Both the position numbers and the translations under genes were made by a program. 50,902 nucleotides of DNA from the NCBI GenBank assembly GCA_934646115.1, contig CAKUEM010000007.1, positions 1 through 50,902 of the forward strand, read 5' to 3'. The notes below the pieces were generated by a model, which was not told where the DNA came from, searched no databases, and worked only from the letters and a program-made list of their open reading frames with translations. This DNA comes from an uncultured Oscillospiraceae bacterium (GTDB lineage: Bacteria; Bacillota; Clostridia; Oscillospirales; JAAYXM01). This document shows, in pieces, positions 1-9,200 of this stretch (position 1 is the stretch's first letter; the number at the start of each line of letters is the position of its first letter).

Positions 1-63
1 TGCCCGCGTGATGGGGAAATAAAGACGGAAACGGCGAAGTGAAGCGAAGCGCCGATTAAGAGC

Positions 64-97
64 AAAGCCCCGGACCAGAGCGGTCCGGGGCTTTCTT
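64..97 (+). terminator. Intrinsic terminator of an upstream gene
   Basis: A 13-bp perfect inverted repeat (64-76 with 82-94, 5-nt loop) rich in G and C is followed by a short T-rich stretch. It closes transcription from a gene lying left of the window. The first 60 bases hold only short reading frames that stop early, so the upstream gene cannot be identified. Confidence 0.85.
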
Positions 98-138
98 CAG
101 TGTATATGGGTTTTATGTGCCGGGTTTGCGAAAAATGC

Positions 139-167
139 TTGCATATTTCAGCAAGACTCGCTATACT
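139..167 (+). promoter_or_regulatory. Predicted sigma-A promoter for the Gfo/Idh gene
   Basis: TTGCAT at 139-144 and TATACT at 162-167 are separated by 17 bp, a good match to the housekeeping consensus. It lies about 110 bp before the oxidoreductase start and after the upstream terminator. Confidence 0.6.
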
Positions 168-275
168 ATGCATGAAAAGGATGAAGGTTGTTCCTTGAAA
201 TTCAGGGCATTGTTCTGCAAAGGCATTGCGCTAAAATACGTTGCGGGACACTCAAATTGAAAGGATGAGCAAACT

Positions 276-1316
276 TTGAAGCAGGTTAAAACAGCGCTTG
301 TGGGACTTGGACGCATTGGATGGAGCTTTCATTTGCCGAAAATCACAAGCCATGACGGATTTTCACTCTCTGCGGTGGTGGATGTCAGCGTGCCGCGGCT
401 TTTGGAGGCGAAGGAGCAATACGGCGCGAAGGGCTATACGGATTTTAACGAGATGCTCGCCAAAGAAAAGCCAGAGCTTGTTGTGATCGCGTCGCCCACG
501 CATTTGCACCGCGAGCAGACGATCGCGGCGCTGCGCGCGGGGGCAGATGTGTTTTTGGATAAGCCGATGGCGCCGAGCTATGCGGACGCGCAGGAAATTG
601 AGGCGGCGGTGAATGAGACCGGGCGCAAGCTCATGGTGTATCAGCCGCACCGTGCGGTGGCGGAAACGGTTGCGCTGCACCGTATTTTTGAAAGCGGAAA
701 GCTGGGCGAGATCTTTATGATCAAGCGCGCAGTTTCGTCTTATGAACGGCGTAACGACTGGCAGACGCTGAAAAAATTTGGCGGCGGCATGCTGAACAAT
801 TATGGCGCGCATTATATCGACCAAATGATTTATTTGATCGGGGATACGGTGAAATCGCATTTTTGCCGGTGCCACCGCGTTGCCACGCTGGGCGATGCGG
901 AGGATGTTGTAAAAATCGTTTTGGGGATGGAGCGCGGGATCACAGTGGATATTGACATCAACTGTGCGGCCGCATATCCCATCACGCCGTGGATGATTTT
1001 CGGGAAATACGGCACGGCGGTTTATGAGGGCGACGGTTGGGAGCACGGCGAATTTAAGCTGCGCTATTTCGACCCCGCGCAGGTAGAAACGCGCACGGTG
1101 GACGAAAGCCTTGCCGCGGCGGGGCGCGCGTATTCCAATGATGTTCCGCTGCCGTGGGTGGAAGAGCGCGTTGCCGTTAATATGGAAGAAAAAATTGATT
1201 TTTACGCGAAGTGCTATGAATATTTCGCAGAGGATAAGGCGCCGTTTGTTCCGCTTTCGCAGACGATGGCGCTGATGCGGCTGATCGATCAGATGCATGC
1301 CGAACAGCAATCATAA
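276..1316 (+). CDS. Gfo/Idh/MocA family NAD(P)-dependent oxidoreductase
   Basis: A cytoplasmic dehydrogenase of the Gfo/Idh/MocA family, which oxidises or reduces sugars, inositols and related polyols using NAD(P). The 346-residue length is typical. The N-terminus has the Rossmann glycine motif (G10-L-G-R-I-G15). A DKP variant of the family's EKP motif lies near residue 95. The NYGAHYIDQ stretch near residue 175 carries the His and Asp expected at the active site. The start is TTG at 276; AAAGGATGA upstream serves as the ribosome site, and no better ATG lies near the conserved N-terminus. It is a single-gene transcript between its own promoter and a terminator. Nothing nearby reveals the substrate. 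Confidence 0.88.
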   Translation: MKQVKTALVGLGRIGWSFHLPKITSHDGFSLSAVVDVSVPRLLEAKEQYGAKGYTDFNEMLAKEKPELVVIASPTHLHREQTIAALRAGADVFLDKPMAPSYADAQEIEAAVNETGRKLMVYQPHRAVAETVALHRIFESGKLGEIFMIKRAVSSYERRNDWQTLKKFGGGMLNNYGAHYIDQMIYLIGDTVKSHFCRCHRVATLGDAEDVVKIVLGMERGITVDIDINCAAAYPITPWMIFGKYGTAVYEGDGWEHGEFKLRYFDPAQVETRTVDESLAAAGRAYSNDVPLPWVEERVAVNMEEKIDFYAKCYEYFAEDKAPFVPLSQTMALMRLIDQMHAEQQS

Positions 1317-1322
1317 TGTTAG

Positions 1323-1362
1323 AAAACGGTCTTTGCCGCGTTGTGCGCAAGGGCCGTTTTTC
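1323..1362 (+). terminator. Intrinsic terminator after the Gfo/Idh gene
   Basis: AAACGG and a TTTGC arm pair with GCAA and CCGTTT across a short loop, and the hairpin ends in a run of five T. It starts only a few bases after the stop codon. Confidence 0.7.
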
Positions 1363-1435
1363 TCGCGGAAAATGAGTATGCATGACTTGACGCAAAATGC
1401 ATAAAATACAGGCGAATGAAGGGAGGAGTATGAAC

Positions 1436-1747
1436 ATGGAGATCATCGAGCTGCATTCTGAAAACTTTGCGCAGGAGACGCAGCATGGCACGGTGCTGAT
1501 TGATTTTTGGGCAAGCTGGTGCACGCCGTGCCGCATGCTTGCGCCGATCCTTGAAGAGATCGCGCAAGCTGCGCCGCCGGGTGTGCGGATCTGCAAGGTG
1601 AATATTGATGAGCAGGAGGCACTTGCCGGGCAGTTTCAGGTAATGAGCATCCCCACGCTGATCGTGATGAAGGACGGGGAAGTGAGGAGCACGCTTGTTG
1701 GGCTGCAATCCAAGGAGACGATTTTAAAATTTATTCAGGACGCATAG
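1436..1747 (+). CDS. trxA: Thioredoxin
   Basis: A small cytoplasmic dithiol-disulphide oxidoreductase that reduces protein disulphides. From the chosen start the protein has 103 residues, the usual thioredoxin length. The active site is W28-C-T-P-C32 in the context DFWASWCTPCR. The cis-proline segment SIPTL follows near residue 65. There are two nearby ATG codons, at 1430 and 1436. The ribosome site GGAGG at 1422-1426 sits 9 nt before 1436 but only 3 nt before 1430, so 1436 is preferred. No signal peptide or membrane anchor is seen. It is monocistronic. A thioredoxin reductase is not in the window. Confidence 0.93.
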   Translation: MEIIELHSENFAQETQHGTVLIDFWASWCTPCRMLAPILEEIAQAAPPGVRICKVNIDEQEALAGQFQVMSIPTLIVMKDGEVRSTLVGLQSKETILKFIQDA

Positions 1748-1760
1748 CTGCGCTGTGCGC

Positions 1761-1806
1761 AAAAAAAATGGGGCAGACACGCAAAATGTGTCTGCCCCAT
1801 TTTTTA
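1761..1806. terminator. Strong, probably bidirectional terminator after thioredoxin
   Basis: ATGGGGCAGACAC (1768-1780) pairs with GTGTCTGCCCCAT (1788-1800) around a 7-nt loop. It is flanked by eight A on the left and a run of T on the right, so it could act on either strand. Confidence 0.92.
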
Positions 1807-1886
1807 AAGTCCGCCCGCCGGGAGCGCGAAGTATAGGTATGCACATGCGCAATTTGCGGCGGGAAATTTTGCGAAAACAGGAAAAA

Positions 1887-1923
1887 CGCGCATTTTCATG
1901 TTTGGAATGCATGAAAATGCGCG
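1887..1923. repeat. Perfect 14-bp inverted repeat upstream of rpoB
   Basis: CGCGCATTTTCATG at 1887-1900 is mirrored exactly by its reverse complement at 1910-1923, with a 9-nt loop. On the plus strand no T-run follows. On the minus strand five T follow directly, so as a terminator it would act on minus-strand transcription. No convincing minus-strand gene lies to its right. It could be an operator, a barrier to antisense transcription, or a mobile palindrome. Confidence 0.7.
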
Positions 1924-1972
1924 ATACTATTCAGGTTGTATCGGATAAAATGCCAAAATTTTTAATTTATAG

Positions 1973-2001
1973 TTGACATATTGTAGCAAAAATGATAAAA
2001 T
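1973..2001 (+). promoter_or_regulatory. Predicted strong sigma-A promoter for rpoBC
   Basis: A perfect TTGACA at 1973-1978 and TAAAAT at 1996-2001 are spaced by exactly 17 bp, within AT-rich sequence that contrasts with the GC-rich surroundings. It is the only good promoter before rpoB and implies a leader of about 440 nt. Confidence 0.8.
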
Positions 2002-2007
2002 GATAAC

Positions 2008-2445
2008 CTCAATTATAATGCCCTATTGGCGCTATTTTATGAGGGAATTGTAACACTATATGCCGAAAATAACAAGCATAACGGCGAAGAAAAACCCAAC
2101 GCTGCCGTGTGTGTCACAGATGAAATGGTGCGTATACTGTCGCGCGCGGACTGGCGTGCGTGATGCATGACGCATGACAGGGAAAGCGCGGCTGGTGCAG
2201 TGTGCGTGAGACGTGGAGCGTGACGTACTCGCCGCGATCCTGGCGCGGCGCAAAGACGGCGTTGTATCGCGCGCGGCGGCGTGCGGCTTCTCACCTGCAA
2301 TTTCATTGACGGCGCGCATGAAAATGAAATGCTGCGCCTTGCGGCAGGCAGATGCGCTGCGGAGCAATACAGTAATCGGAAATCACATTTTGCCGGGGGT
2401 CTTGCGTCCGGCAAGCTCAACATATTATACGGGAGTGATAAATTC
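2008..2445 (+). other. Long untranslated leader of rpoB
   Basis: About 440 nt separate the promoter from the rpoB start, with no convincing gene on either strand. Near its end two competing hairpins overlap: TTGCCGG (2390-2396) with CCGGCAA (2408-2414), and CTTGC (2401-2405) with GCAAG (2411-2415). There is no T-run, so this is not a simple terminator. The leader may carry regulation such as autogenous control, but no known element is recognised. The stretch 1807-1972 before the promoter holds only the 14-bp inverted repeat. Confidence 0.45.
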
Positions 2446-5400
2446 ATGATCAAAGACGTCCAGTATGGAAGGACCGTGCGTAAGAGCTATGCACGCATCA
2501 ACGAGATTCTGGAAATGCCGAATCTGATCAAGGTGCAGAAGGATTCCTACAAATGGTTTCTTGAGACCGGTCTGAAGGAAGTATTTAACGATGTGGATAC
2601 GATTTCCGACTATTCCGGCAACCTGGAGCTTTCTTTTGTCGATTATGTTTTGGAGGATACTCCGAAATATTCCGTGAAGGAATGCAAAGAGCGCGACGCG
2701 ACTTATGCGGCACCGCTTAAGGTGAAGGTTCGCCTGCGCAATAAAGAGACCGAGGAGATCAAGGAGCAGGAGATCTTCATGGGCGACTTCCCGGTCATGA
2801 CGAAAACCGGCACGTTTGTGATCAACGGCGCAGAGCGCGTGATCGTTTCGCAGATCGTCCGCTCGCCGGGTATATATTTTGAAGTAAAAACCGATAAGTC
2901 GGATTCTGCAATCTATGCGGCGACCGTCATCCCGTACCGCGGCGCATGGCTGGAATATGAAACGGATTTAAACGATATTTTCTATATCCGTATCGATAAA
3001 AACAGAAAGCTCCCGGTCACGTCTTTCATCCGCGCACTTGGCGTTTCAACGGATGAGCAGATCAAAGAGCTGTTTGGCGAGGACGAGCGCATGATCGCAA
3101 CGCTCGAGAAGGACACCTCGAAAACCGAGGATGAGGCGCTCATCGAGATCTATAAGCGCCTGCGTCCGGGCGAGCCGCCAACGATCGACGGCGCGAAAAC
3201 GCTGATCAACAACCTGTTTTTCGATGCGCGCCGTTATGACCTTTCCAATGTTGGGCGCTATAAATATAATAAGAAGCTTGCGATCGCAACGCGCCTTGTG
3301 GGCAAAAAGCTCGCCGCGCCGATCGCAGACCCGCGCACCGGCGAGATCCTCGCCGAAGAAGGAGAGATCCTCTCGCGTGAGCGCGCCAATGAGCTGGGGC
3401 GTCTTGGCGTGAACGAGGCGTATCTCGACGTTGATGGGCAGACCGTGAAGGTTTTTGGTAACGGCATGGTCGATATGCGCGACTTTGTCGATTTTGACCC
3501 GCAGGAAGAGTTCGGCGTGCATGAAAAGGTGCGCTTCTCCGTGCTTTCTGCGCTGCTCAACGAGTATTCGGGCGATGAGCTGAAGGAGAAAATTCGCGAG
3601 CAGATCGACGATTTGATCCCGAAGCACATCATTTTAGATGATATTTTTGCATCGATCAACTATTTAAACGGCCTGGCGCATGGGATCGGCACGGATGACG
3701 ATATCGATCATCTGGGCAATCGCCGCCTGCGCTGCGTAGGCGAGCTGCTGCAGAACCAGTTCCGCATCGGCTTCGCGCGGATGGAGCGTGTGATCCGCGA
3801 GCGCATGACCATCCAGGATCTGGATATCGTTACGCCGCAGTCGCTCATCAATATCCGCCCGGTCACAGCGGCGATCAAAGAGTTCTTCGGCTCGTCTCCG
3901 CTGTCACAGTTTATGGATCAGACCAACCCGCTCGCAGAGCTGACGCATAAACGCCGTATGTCTGCGCTTGGTCCGGGCGGTCTGTCGCGCGAGCGCGCGT
4001 CCTTCGAGGTGCGCGACGTACATTACAGCCATTATGGGCGTCTTTGTCCGATCGAAACGCCGGAAGGTCCGAACATCGGTCTGATTTCTTACCTTGCGTC
4101 GTTTGGACAGATCAATGAGTATGGATTCATCGAGGCGCCGTTCCGTAAGATCGATAAGGAAACCGGCAAGCTGACCGACATTGTGGAATACATGACGGCA
4201 GATGTGGAGGATCAGTATATCGTTGCGCAGGCGAGCGAGCCGCTTGATGAGTTCGGCTGCCTGAAAAACGAGCGTATCACCTGCCGGATGCGCGCGGAGA
4301 TCATCGAGGTCGATCGGTCGCGCGTGGATTATATCGACGTGTCGCCGCGCATGATGGTCTCTATCGCGACCGCGATGATCCCGTTCCTGGAAAACGACGA
4401 TGCGAACCGCGCGCTCATGGGTTCGAACATGCAGCGCCAGGCGGTTCCGCTTGTCAAGCCGGAGCAGCCGATCGTTGCGACTGGTATGGAATACAAGGCG
4501 GCGGTCGATTCCGGCGTATGCGAGCTGGCAGAGGGCGACGGTGTGGTCACCCGCGTTTCGGCGGATGAGATCTCGATCCGTTACGATTCGGGCGAGGTAC
4601 GCTCTTATCCGCTGACCAAGTTCATGCGCTCGAACCAGGGCACCTGTATCAACCAGCACCCGATCGTCAGCGTGGGCGAGCGCGTGGCGGAGAATACCGT
4701 CATTGCAGACGGTCCGTCGACCTGCAACGGCGAGATCTCGCTCGGCCGCAATGTGCTGATCGGCTTTATGACCTGGGAAGGCTATAACTACGAGGACGCG
4801 ATTTTATTAAACGAGCGTCTTGTTAAAGATGATGTGTTCTCGTCTATTCATATTGAAGAGTACGAAACCGAAGCGCGCGATACCAAGCTCGGCTGCGAGG
4901 AGATCACGCGTGACATTCCGAACGTCGGCGAGGATGCGCTGCGCGACTTGGATGAGCGCGGCATTATCCGCATCGGCGCTGAGGTTCGCTCCGGCGATAT
5001 TTTGGTTGGCAAAGTCACCCCGAAGGGCGAGACCGAGCTGACCGCGGAAGAGCGCCTGCTGCGCGCGATCTTTGGCGAAAAGGCGCGCGAGGTGCGCGAT
5101 ACCTCTCTCCGCGTCCCGCATGGCGAGAGCGGCATCATCGTGGACGTGAAGGTGTTCACGCGCCAGAACGGCGATGAGCTCAGCCCGGGCGTTAACATGG
5201 TCGTCCGCTGCTATATCGCAAGAAAGCGCAAGATCTCGGTCGGCGATAAGATGGCGGGCCGCCACGGTAACAAGGGCGTTGTTTCCCGCATCCTGCCGCA
5301 GGAGGATATGCCGTATCTGCCGGATGGCACGCCGCTTGATATCGTGCTGAATCCGCTGGGCGTTCCGTCCCGTATGAACATCGGTCAGGTGCTCGAGGTC

Positions 5401-6174
5401 CACTTGGGCTATGCGGCAAAGGCGCTCGGCTGGAAGGTCGCGACCCCGGTGTTCGACGGCGCAAACGAGGATGATATTGAAAAAACCCTGATTCGTGCGG
5501 GGCTGGATAAAGACGGAAAGAGCTGGCTGCGCGATGGGCGCACCGGCGAGACCTTTGACAATAAAGTAACGGTTGGTTACGTTTACTTCTTAAAACTCCA
5601 TCACCTGGTCGATGATAAGATCCATGCACGTTCGACAGGTCCTTACTCCCTCGTTACGCAGCAGCCGCTCGGCGGTAAGGCGCAGTTCGGCGGTCAGCGC
5701 TTCGGCGAGATGGAAGTCTGGGCGCTCGAGGCATACGGTGCGGCCTATACGCTGCAGGAGATCCTCACCGTGAAGTCTGACGATATCGTCGGCCGTGTGA
5801 AAACGTATGAGGCGATCGTGAAGGGGCATAACGTGCCGAAACCGGGCATTCCGGAGTCGTTTAAGGTCCTTGTGAAAGAGCTGCAGTCGCTCTGCCTCGA
5901 CATCCGCGTTCTGGATAAGGATATGCAGGAGATCGAGCTGCGCGACGAGGAGGAAGAGGACGTATTTGCTAAATTCCACCGCGACGAGGAGACCTATGTT
6001 ATGGATACGGATCTGGACAGTGCGGGCTATACCGTCGATGAGGATTCGGAAGACGAGGTCGAGATGATCGGCGACGAGGAAGAGCTGCTCGATGGCTTGG
6101 ATGACGAGCTGGATTCCGAGCCGGAGATCGATGACGAAGAGATCGATCTTTTTGAGGATACGGATAATCTGTAA
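2446..6174 (+). CDS. rpoB: DNA-directed RNA polymerase subunit beta
   Basis: The beta subunit of RNA polymerase, which with beta-prime forms the catalytic cleft. The start at 2446 is chosen because MIKDVQYGRTVRKSYARI matches the N-terminus of Bacillota RpoB and GGGAG lies 10 nt upstream; the frame stays open to 2281 without conserved sequence. Length is 1242 residues. The rifampicin region (about 3888-3980) reads GSSPLSQFMDQTNPL then THKRRMSALGPGG, so the main resistance positions (Asp516, His526, Ser531 in E. coli numbering) are wild type, while the Gln510 position is Pro. The C-terminus has the QPLGGKAQFGGQRFGEMEVW motif, then an unusual acidic tail of about 75 residues, nearly all Asp and Glu with few basic residues. 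It is co-transcribed with rpoC 81 nt downstream. Confidence 0.98.
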   Translation: MIKDVQYGRTVRKSYARINEILEMPNLIKVQKDSYKWFLETGLKEVFNDVDTISDYSGNLELSFVDYVLEDTPKYSVKECKERDATYAAPLKVKVRLRNKETEEIKEQEIFMGDFPVMTKTGTFVINGAERVIVSQIVRSPGIYFEVKTDKSDSAIYAATVIPYRGAWLEYETDLNDIFYIRIDKNRKLPVTSFIRALGVSTDEQIKELFGEDERMIATLEKDTSKTEDEALIEIYKRLRPGEPPTIDGAKTLINNLFFDARRYDLSNVGRYKYNKKLAIATRLVGKKLAAPIADPRTGEILAEEGEILSRERANELGRLGVNEAYLDVDGQTVKVFGNGMVDMRDFVDFDPQEEFGVHEKVRFSVLSALLNEYSGDELKEKIREQIDDLIPKHIILDDIFASINYLNGLAHGIGTDDDIDHLGNRRLRCVGELLQNQFRIGFARMERVIRERMTIQDLDIVTPQSLINIRPVTAAIKEFFGSSPLSQFMDQTNPLAELTHKRRMSALGPGGLSRERASFEVRDVHYSHYGRLCPIETPEGPNIGLISYLASFGQINEYGFIEAPFRKIDKETGKLTDIVEYMTADVEDQYIVAQASEPLDEFGCLKNERITCRMRAEIIEVDRSRVDYIDVSPRMMVSIATAMIPFLENDDANRALMGSNMQRQAVPLVKPEQPIVATGMEYKAAVDSGVCELAEGDGVVTRVSADEISIRYDSGEVRSYPLTKFMRSNQGTCINQHPIVSVGERVAENTVIADGPSTCNGEISLGRNVLIGFMTWEGYNYEDAILLNERLVKDDVFSSIHIEEYETEARDTKLGCEEITRDIPNVGEDALRDLDERGIIRIGAEVRSGDILVGKVTPKGETELTAEERLLRAIFGEKAREVRDTSLRVPHGESGIIVDVKVFTRQNGDELSPGVNMVVRCYIARKRKISVGDKMAGRHGNKGVVSRILPQEDMPYLPDGTPLDIVLNPLGVPSRMNIGQVLEVHLGYAAKALGWKVATPVFDGANEDDIEKTLIRAGLDKDGKSWLRDGRTGETFDNKVTVGYVYFLKLHHLVDDKIHARSTGPYSLVTQQPLGGKAQFGGQRFGEMEVWALEAYGAAYTLQEILTVKSDDIVGRVKTYEAIVKGHNVPKPGIPESFKVLVKELQSLCLDIRVLDKDMQEIELRDEEEEDVFAKFHRDEETYVMDTDLDSAGYTVDEDSEDEVEMIGDEEELLDGLDDELDSEPEIDDEEIDLFEDTDNL

Positions 6175-6255
6175 TTGTCGCACCGCTGCGGTGCAGCGTG
6201 CTGCGCATCTTTTCGTAACGTGTAAATAGTTTAAGAAGGAAGGATTTGGCAAATT

Positions 6256-9200
6256 ATGAGTTATACGACCTTCGAAGCAATAAAGATCGGTCTTGCCTCC
6301 CCGGAAATGATCCGCGAGTGGAGCTACGGCGAGGTCAAAAAGCCGGAGACCATCAATTATAGAACGCTCAAGCCGGAGAAGGATGGACTTTTCTGCGAGC
6401 GGATCTTTGGCCCAATGAAGGATTGGGAGTGCCATTGCGGTAAGTATAAAAAAATTCGTTATAAGGGCAAAATCTGCGATCGCTGCGGCGTGGAAGTGAC
6501 AAAGGCGAAGGTGCGCCGCGAGCGTATGGGTCATATCGACCTGGCGGCGCCGGTGTCGCACATCTGGTATTTCAAGGGCATTCCGTCCCGCATGGGTCTG
6601 ATCCTCGATATGTCGCCGCGTATGCTTGAAAAAGTGCTGTATTTCGCGTCGTATATCGTCACCGACCCGGGTAATACGCCGCTGATGAAGAAGCAGATAT
6701 TAACCGAGAAGGAGTATCGCGATCAGCGCTTAAAATATGAAGACGATTTCCGCGCCGGCATGGGTGCGGAGGCGATTTATGAGCTTCTCAAGGAAATGGA
6801 TTTGGATCAGCTTTCTGCCGAGCTGCGCGCCGAACTGCGCGAGGCGAGCGGGCAGAAGAAGCTTCGCATCATTAAGCGCCTTGAAGTGGTCGAGGCGTTC
6901 CGCGCGTCCGGCAACCGCCCGGAATGGATGATCATGACGATCGTTCCGGTCATCCCGCCGGAGCTGCGTCCGATGGTCCAGCTCGATGGCGGTCGCTTCG
7001 CAACAAGCGATTTAAACGACCTCTATCGCCGCGTGATCAATCGAAACAACCGCTTAAAGCGCCTGCTCGCGCTGAAAGCGCCGGATATTATCGTCCGCAA
7101 TGAAAAGCGCATGCTGCAGGAAGCGGTCGATGCGCTGATCGACAATGGCCGCCGCGGCCGCCCGGTCACAGGACCGAACAACCGCGCGCTCAAGTCGCTG
7201 TCTGATATGCTGAAGGGTAAGCAGGGACGTTTCCGCCAGAACCTGCTGGGTAAGCGTGTTGACTATTCCGGCCGTTCGGTTATCGTGGTCGGTCCGGATC
7301 TGAAGATTTATCAGTGCGGTCTTCCGAAGGAGATGGCGCTTGAGCTGTTTAAGCCCTTCGTGATGAAAAAGCTTGTGGAAGACGCGCACGCCAATAATAT
7401 TAAGAGCGCGAAGAAGATGGTCGAGCGCCAGAAGCCCGAGGTTTGGGACGCGCTGGAGACCGTGATCAAGGAGCATCCGGTGCTGCTCAACCGCGCGCCG
7501 ACGCTGCACCGTCTGGGTATTCAGGCGTTTGAGCCGGTGCTTGTGGAAGGGCGCGCGCTGCGTCTGCATCCGCTCGTTTGTACCGCGTTTAACGCAGACT
7601 TCGACGGTGACCAGATGGCGGTTCACGTTCCGCTCTCCGCGGAGGCGCAGGCGGAGGCTCGCTTCCTGATGCTTTCCGCCAACAACCTGTTGAAGCCGCA
7701 GGATGGTAATCCGGTTACCGTTCCGTCGCAGGATATGGTTCTCGGTTCTTACTACCTGACGCTTGAGCGGGATGAGCCGGGCGCGGGCAAGGTGTTTGCC
7801 AATATGGATGAGGTGCTGCTTGCGCTCAATGAAAAGGTGATTGGGCTGCATGCGCCGATCAAGATGCGCGTTACGCGTGAGATCAATGGCGTGACCAAAA
7901 CCGGCATCATTGACTGTACAGCGGGTCGCCTGATCTTCAATGAGCCGATCCCGCAGGATCTCGGCTTTGTCGATCGTTCTGATCCGGAGCATGAGCTTGA
8001 CCTTGAGGTCAGCTTCCTGGTCACGAAGAAGGAGCTTGGGAAAATTATCGCGAAGGCGATCGAAAAGCATGGCTTTACCGATACGGCGGAGCTGCTTGAC
8101 CAGCTGAAGTCCTTGGGTTATAAGTTCTCCACGCGCGGCGCGATCACGATCTCGGTCTCCGATATGGTCATCCCGAAGGAGAAATATGAGTATATCCACG
8201 CGACGGAGAATCGCATCGCGGACATTGAAAAGCAGTTTAAAAAAGGCTTTATTACAGACGATGAGCGGTATCGTCTGGTCGTTAATGAGTGGACGAAAAC
8301 CACGAAGGACGTCACCGCGGCGCTTGAAAATGCGCTGGATCGCTTCAACCCGATCTACATGATGGCGCATTCGGGTGCGCGTGGTTCGATGAACCAGATC
8401 CGTCAGCTCGCAGGTATGCGTGGTCTGATGGCGAATACCGCGGGTAAAACGATCGAGATCCCGATCAAGGCGAACTTCCGCGAGGGTCTTTCGGTTTTGG
8501 AATACTTCATTTCTTCGCGCGGTGCGCGTAAGGGTCTTGCCGATACCGCGCTGCGTACCGCAGACTCGGGATACCTGACCCGCCGCCTGGTCGATGTTTC
8601 GCAGGATGTGATCATCCGTGAAACCGATTGCGGTGCAACCGATGGTATCGAGGTGTATGAAATTAAAGACGGCAATCAGGTCATCGAGCCGTTTAAGGAT
8701 CGCCTGGTTGGCCGCTATCTGGTGGACGACGCGGTTGACCCGAAGACGGGCGAGCTGCTGGTCAGCCATGATAAGTTGATGGACGGCGCGGATGCAGATC
8801 GCATCATTGCGGCGGGCATTACGAAAATCAAAATTCGCTCGACGTTAAAGTGCCGCGCGAAGTACGGCGTGTGCTCGAAGTGCTATGGCGCAAACCTTGC
8901 GTCCTCCGGCCCGGTCAATATTGGCGAATCGGTTGGAATCATTGCGGCGCAGTCGATCGGTGAGCCGGGAACGCAGCTCACCATGAGAACGTTCCATACC
9001 GGCGGCGTCGCGGGCGGCGATATCACGCAGGGTCTTCCGCGTGTTGAAGAGCTGTTTGAGGGCAGAAAGCCGAAGAGAATGGCGATCCTGTCTGAGGTCA
9101 GCGGTCGCGCCAGCTTTGAGGAGATCAAGAAGAACGCGCCGCGCACCGTTGTGGTCTCAAATGATGAGACCGGCGAGGCGGCAAGCTATCCGATCCCGTT

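Noticed and set aside
168..260. 30-codon frame just after the Gfo/Idh promoter
   Set aside because: Its ATG lies directly at the -10 box, upstream of the likely transcript start, and has no ribosome site.
2037..2453. Minus-strand open frames over the rpoB leader
   Set aside because: The predicted proteins are rich in Arg, Ser and Pro without domain-like patterns, have no ribosome site, and vanish into GC-rich sequence. More likely chance frames.
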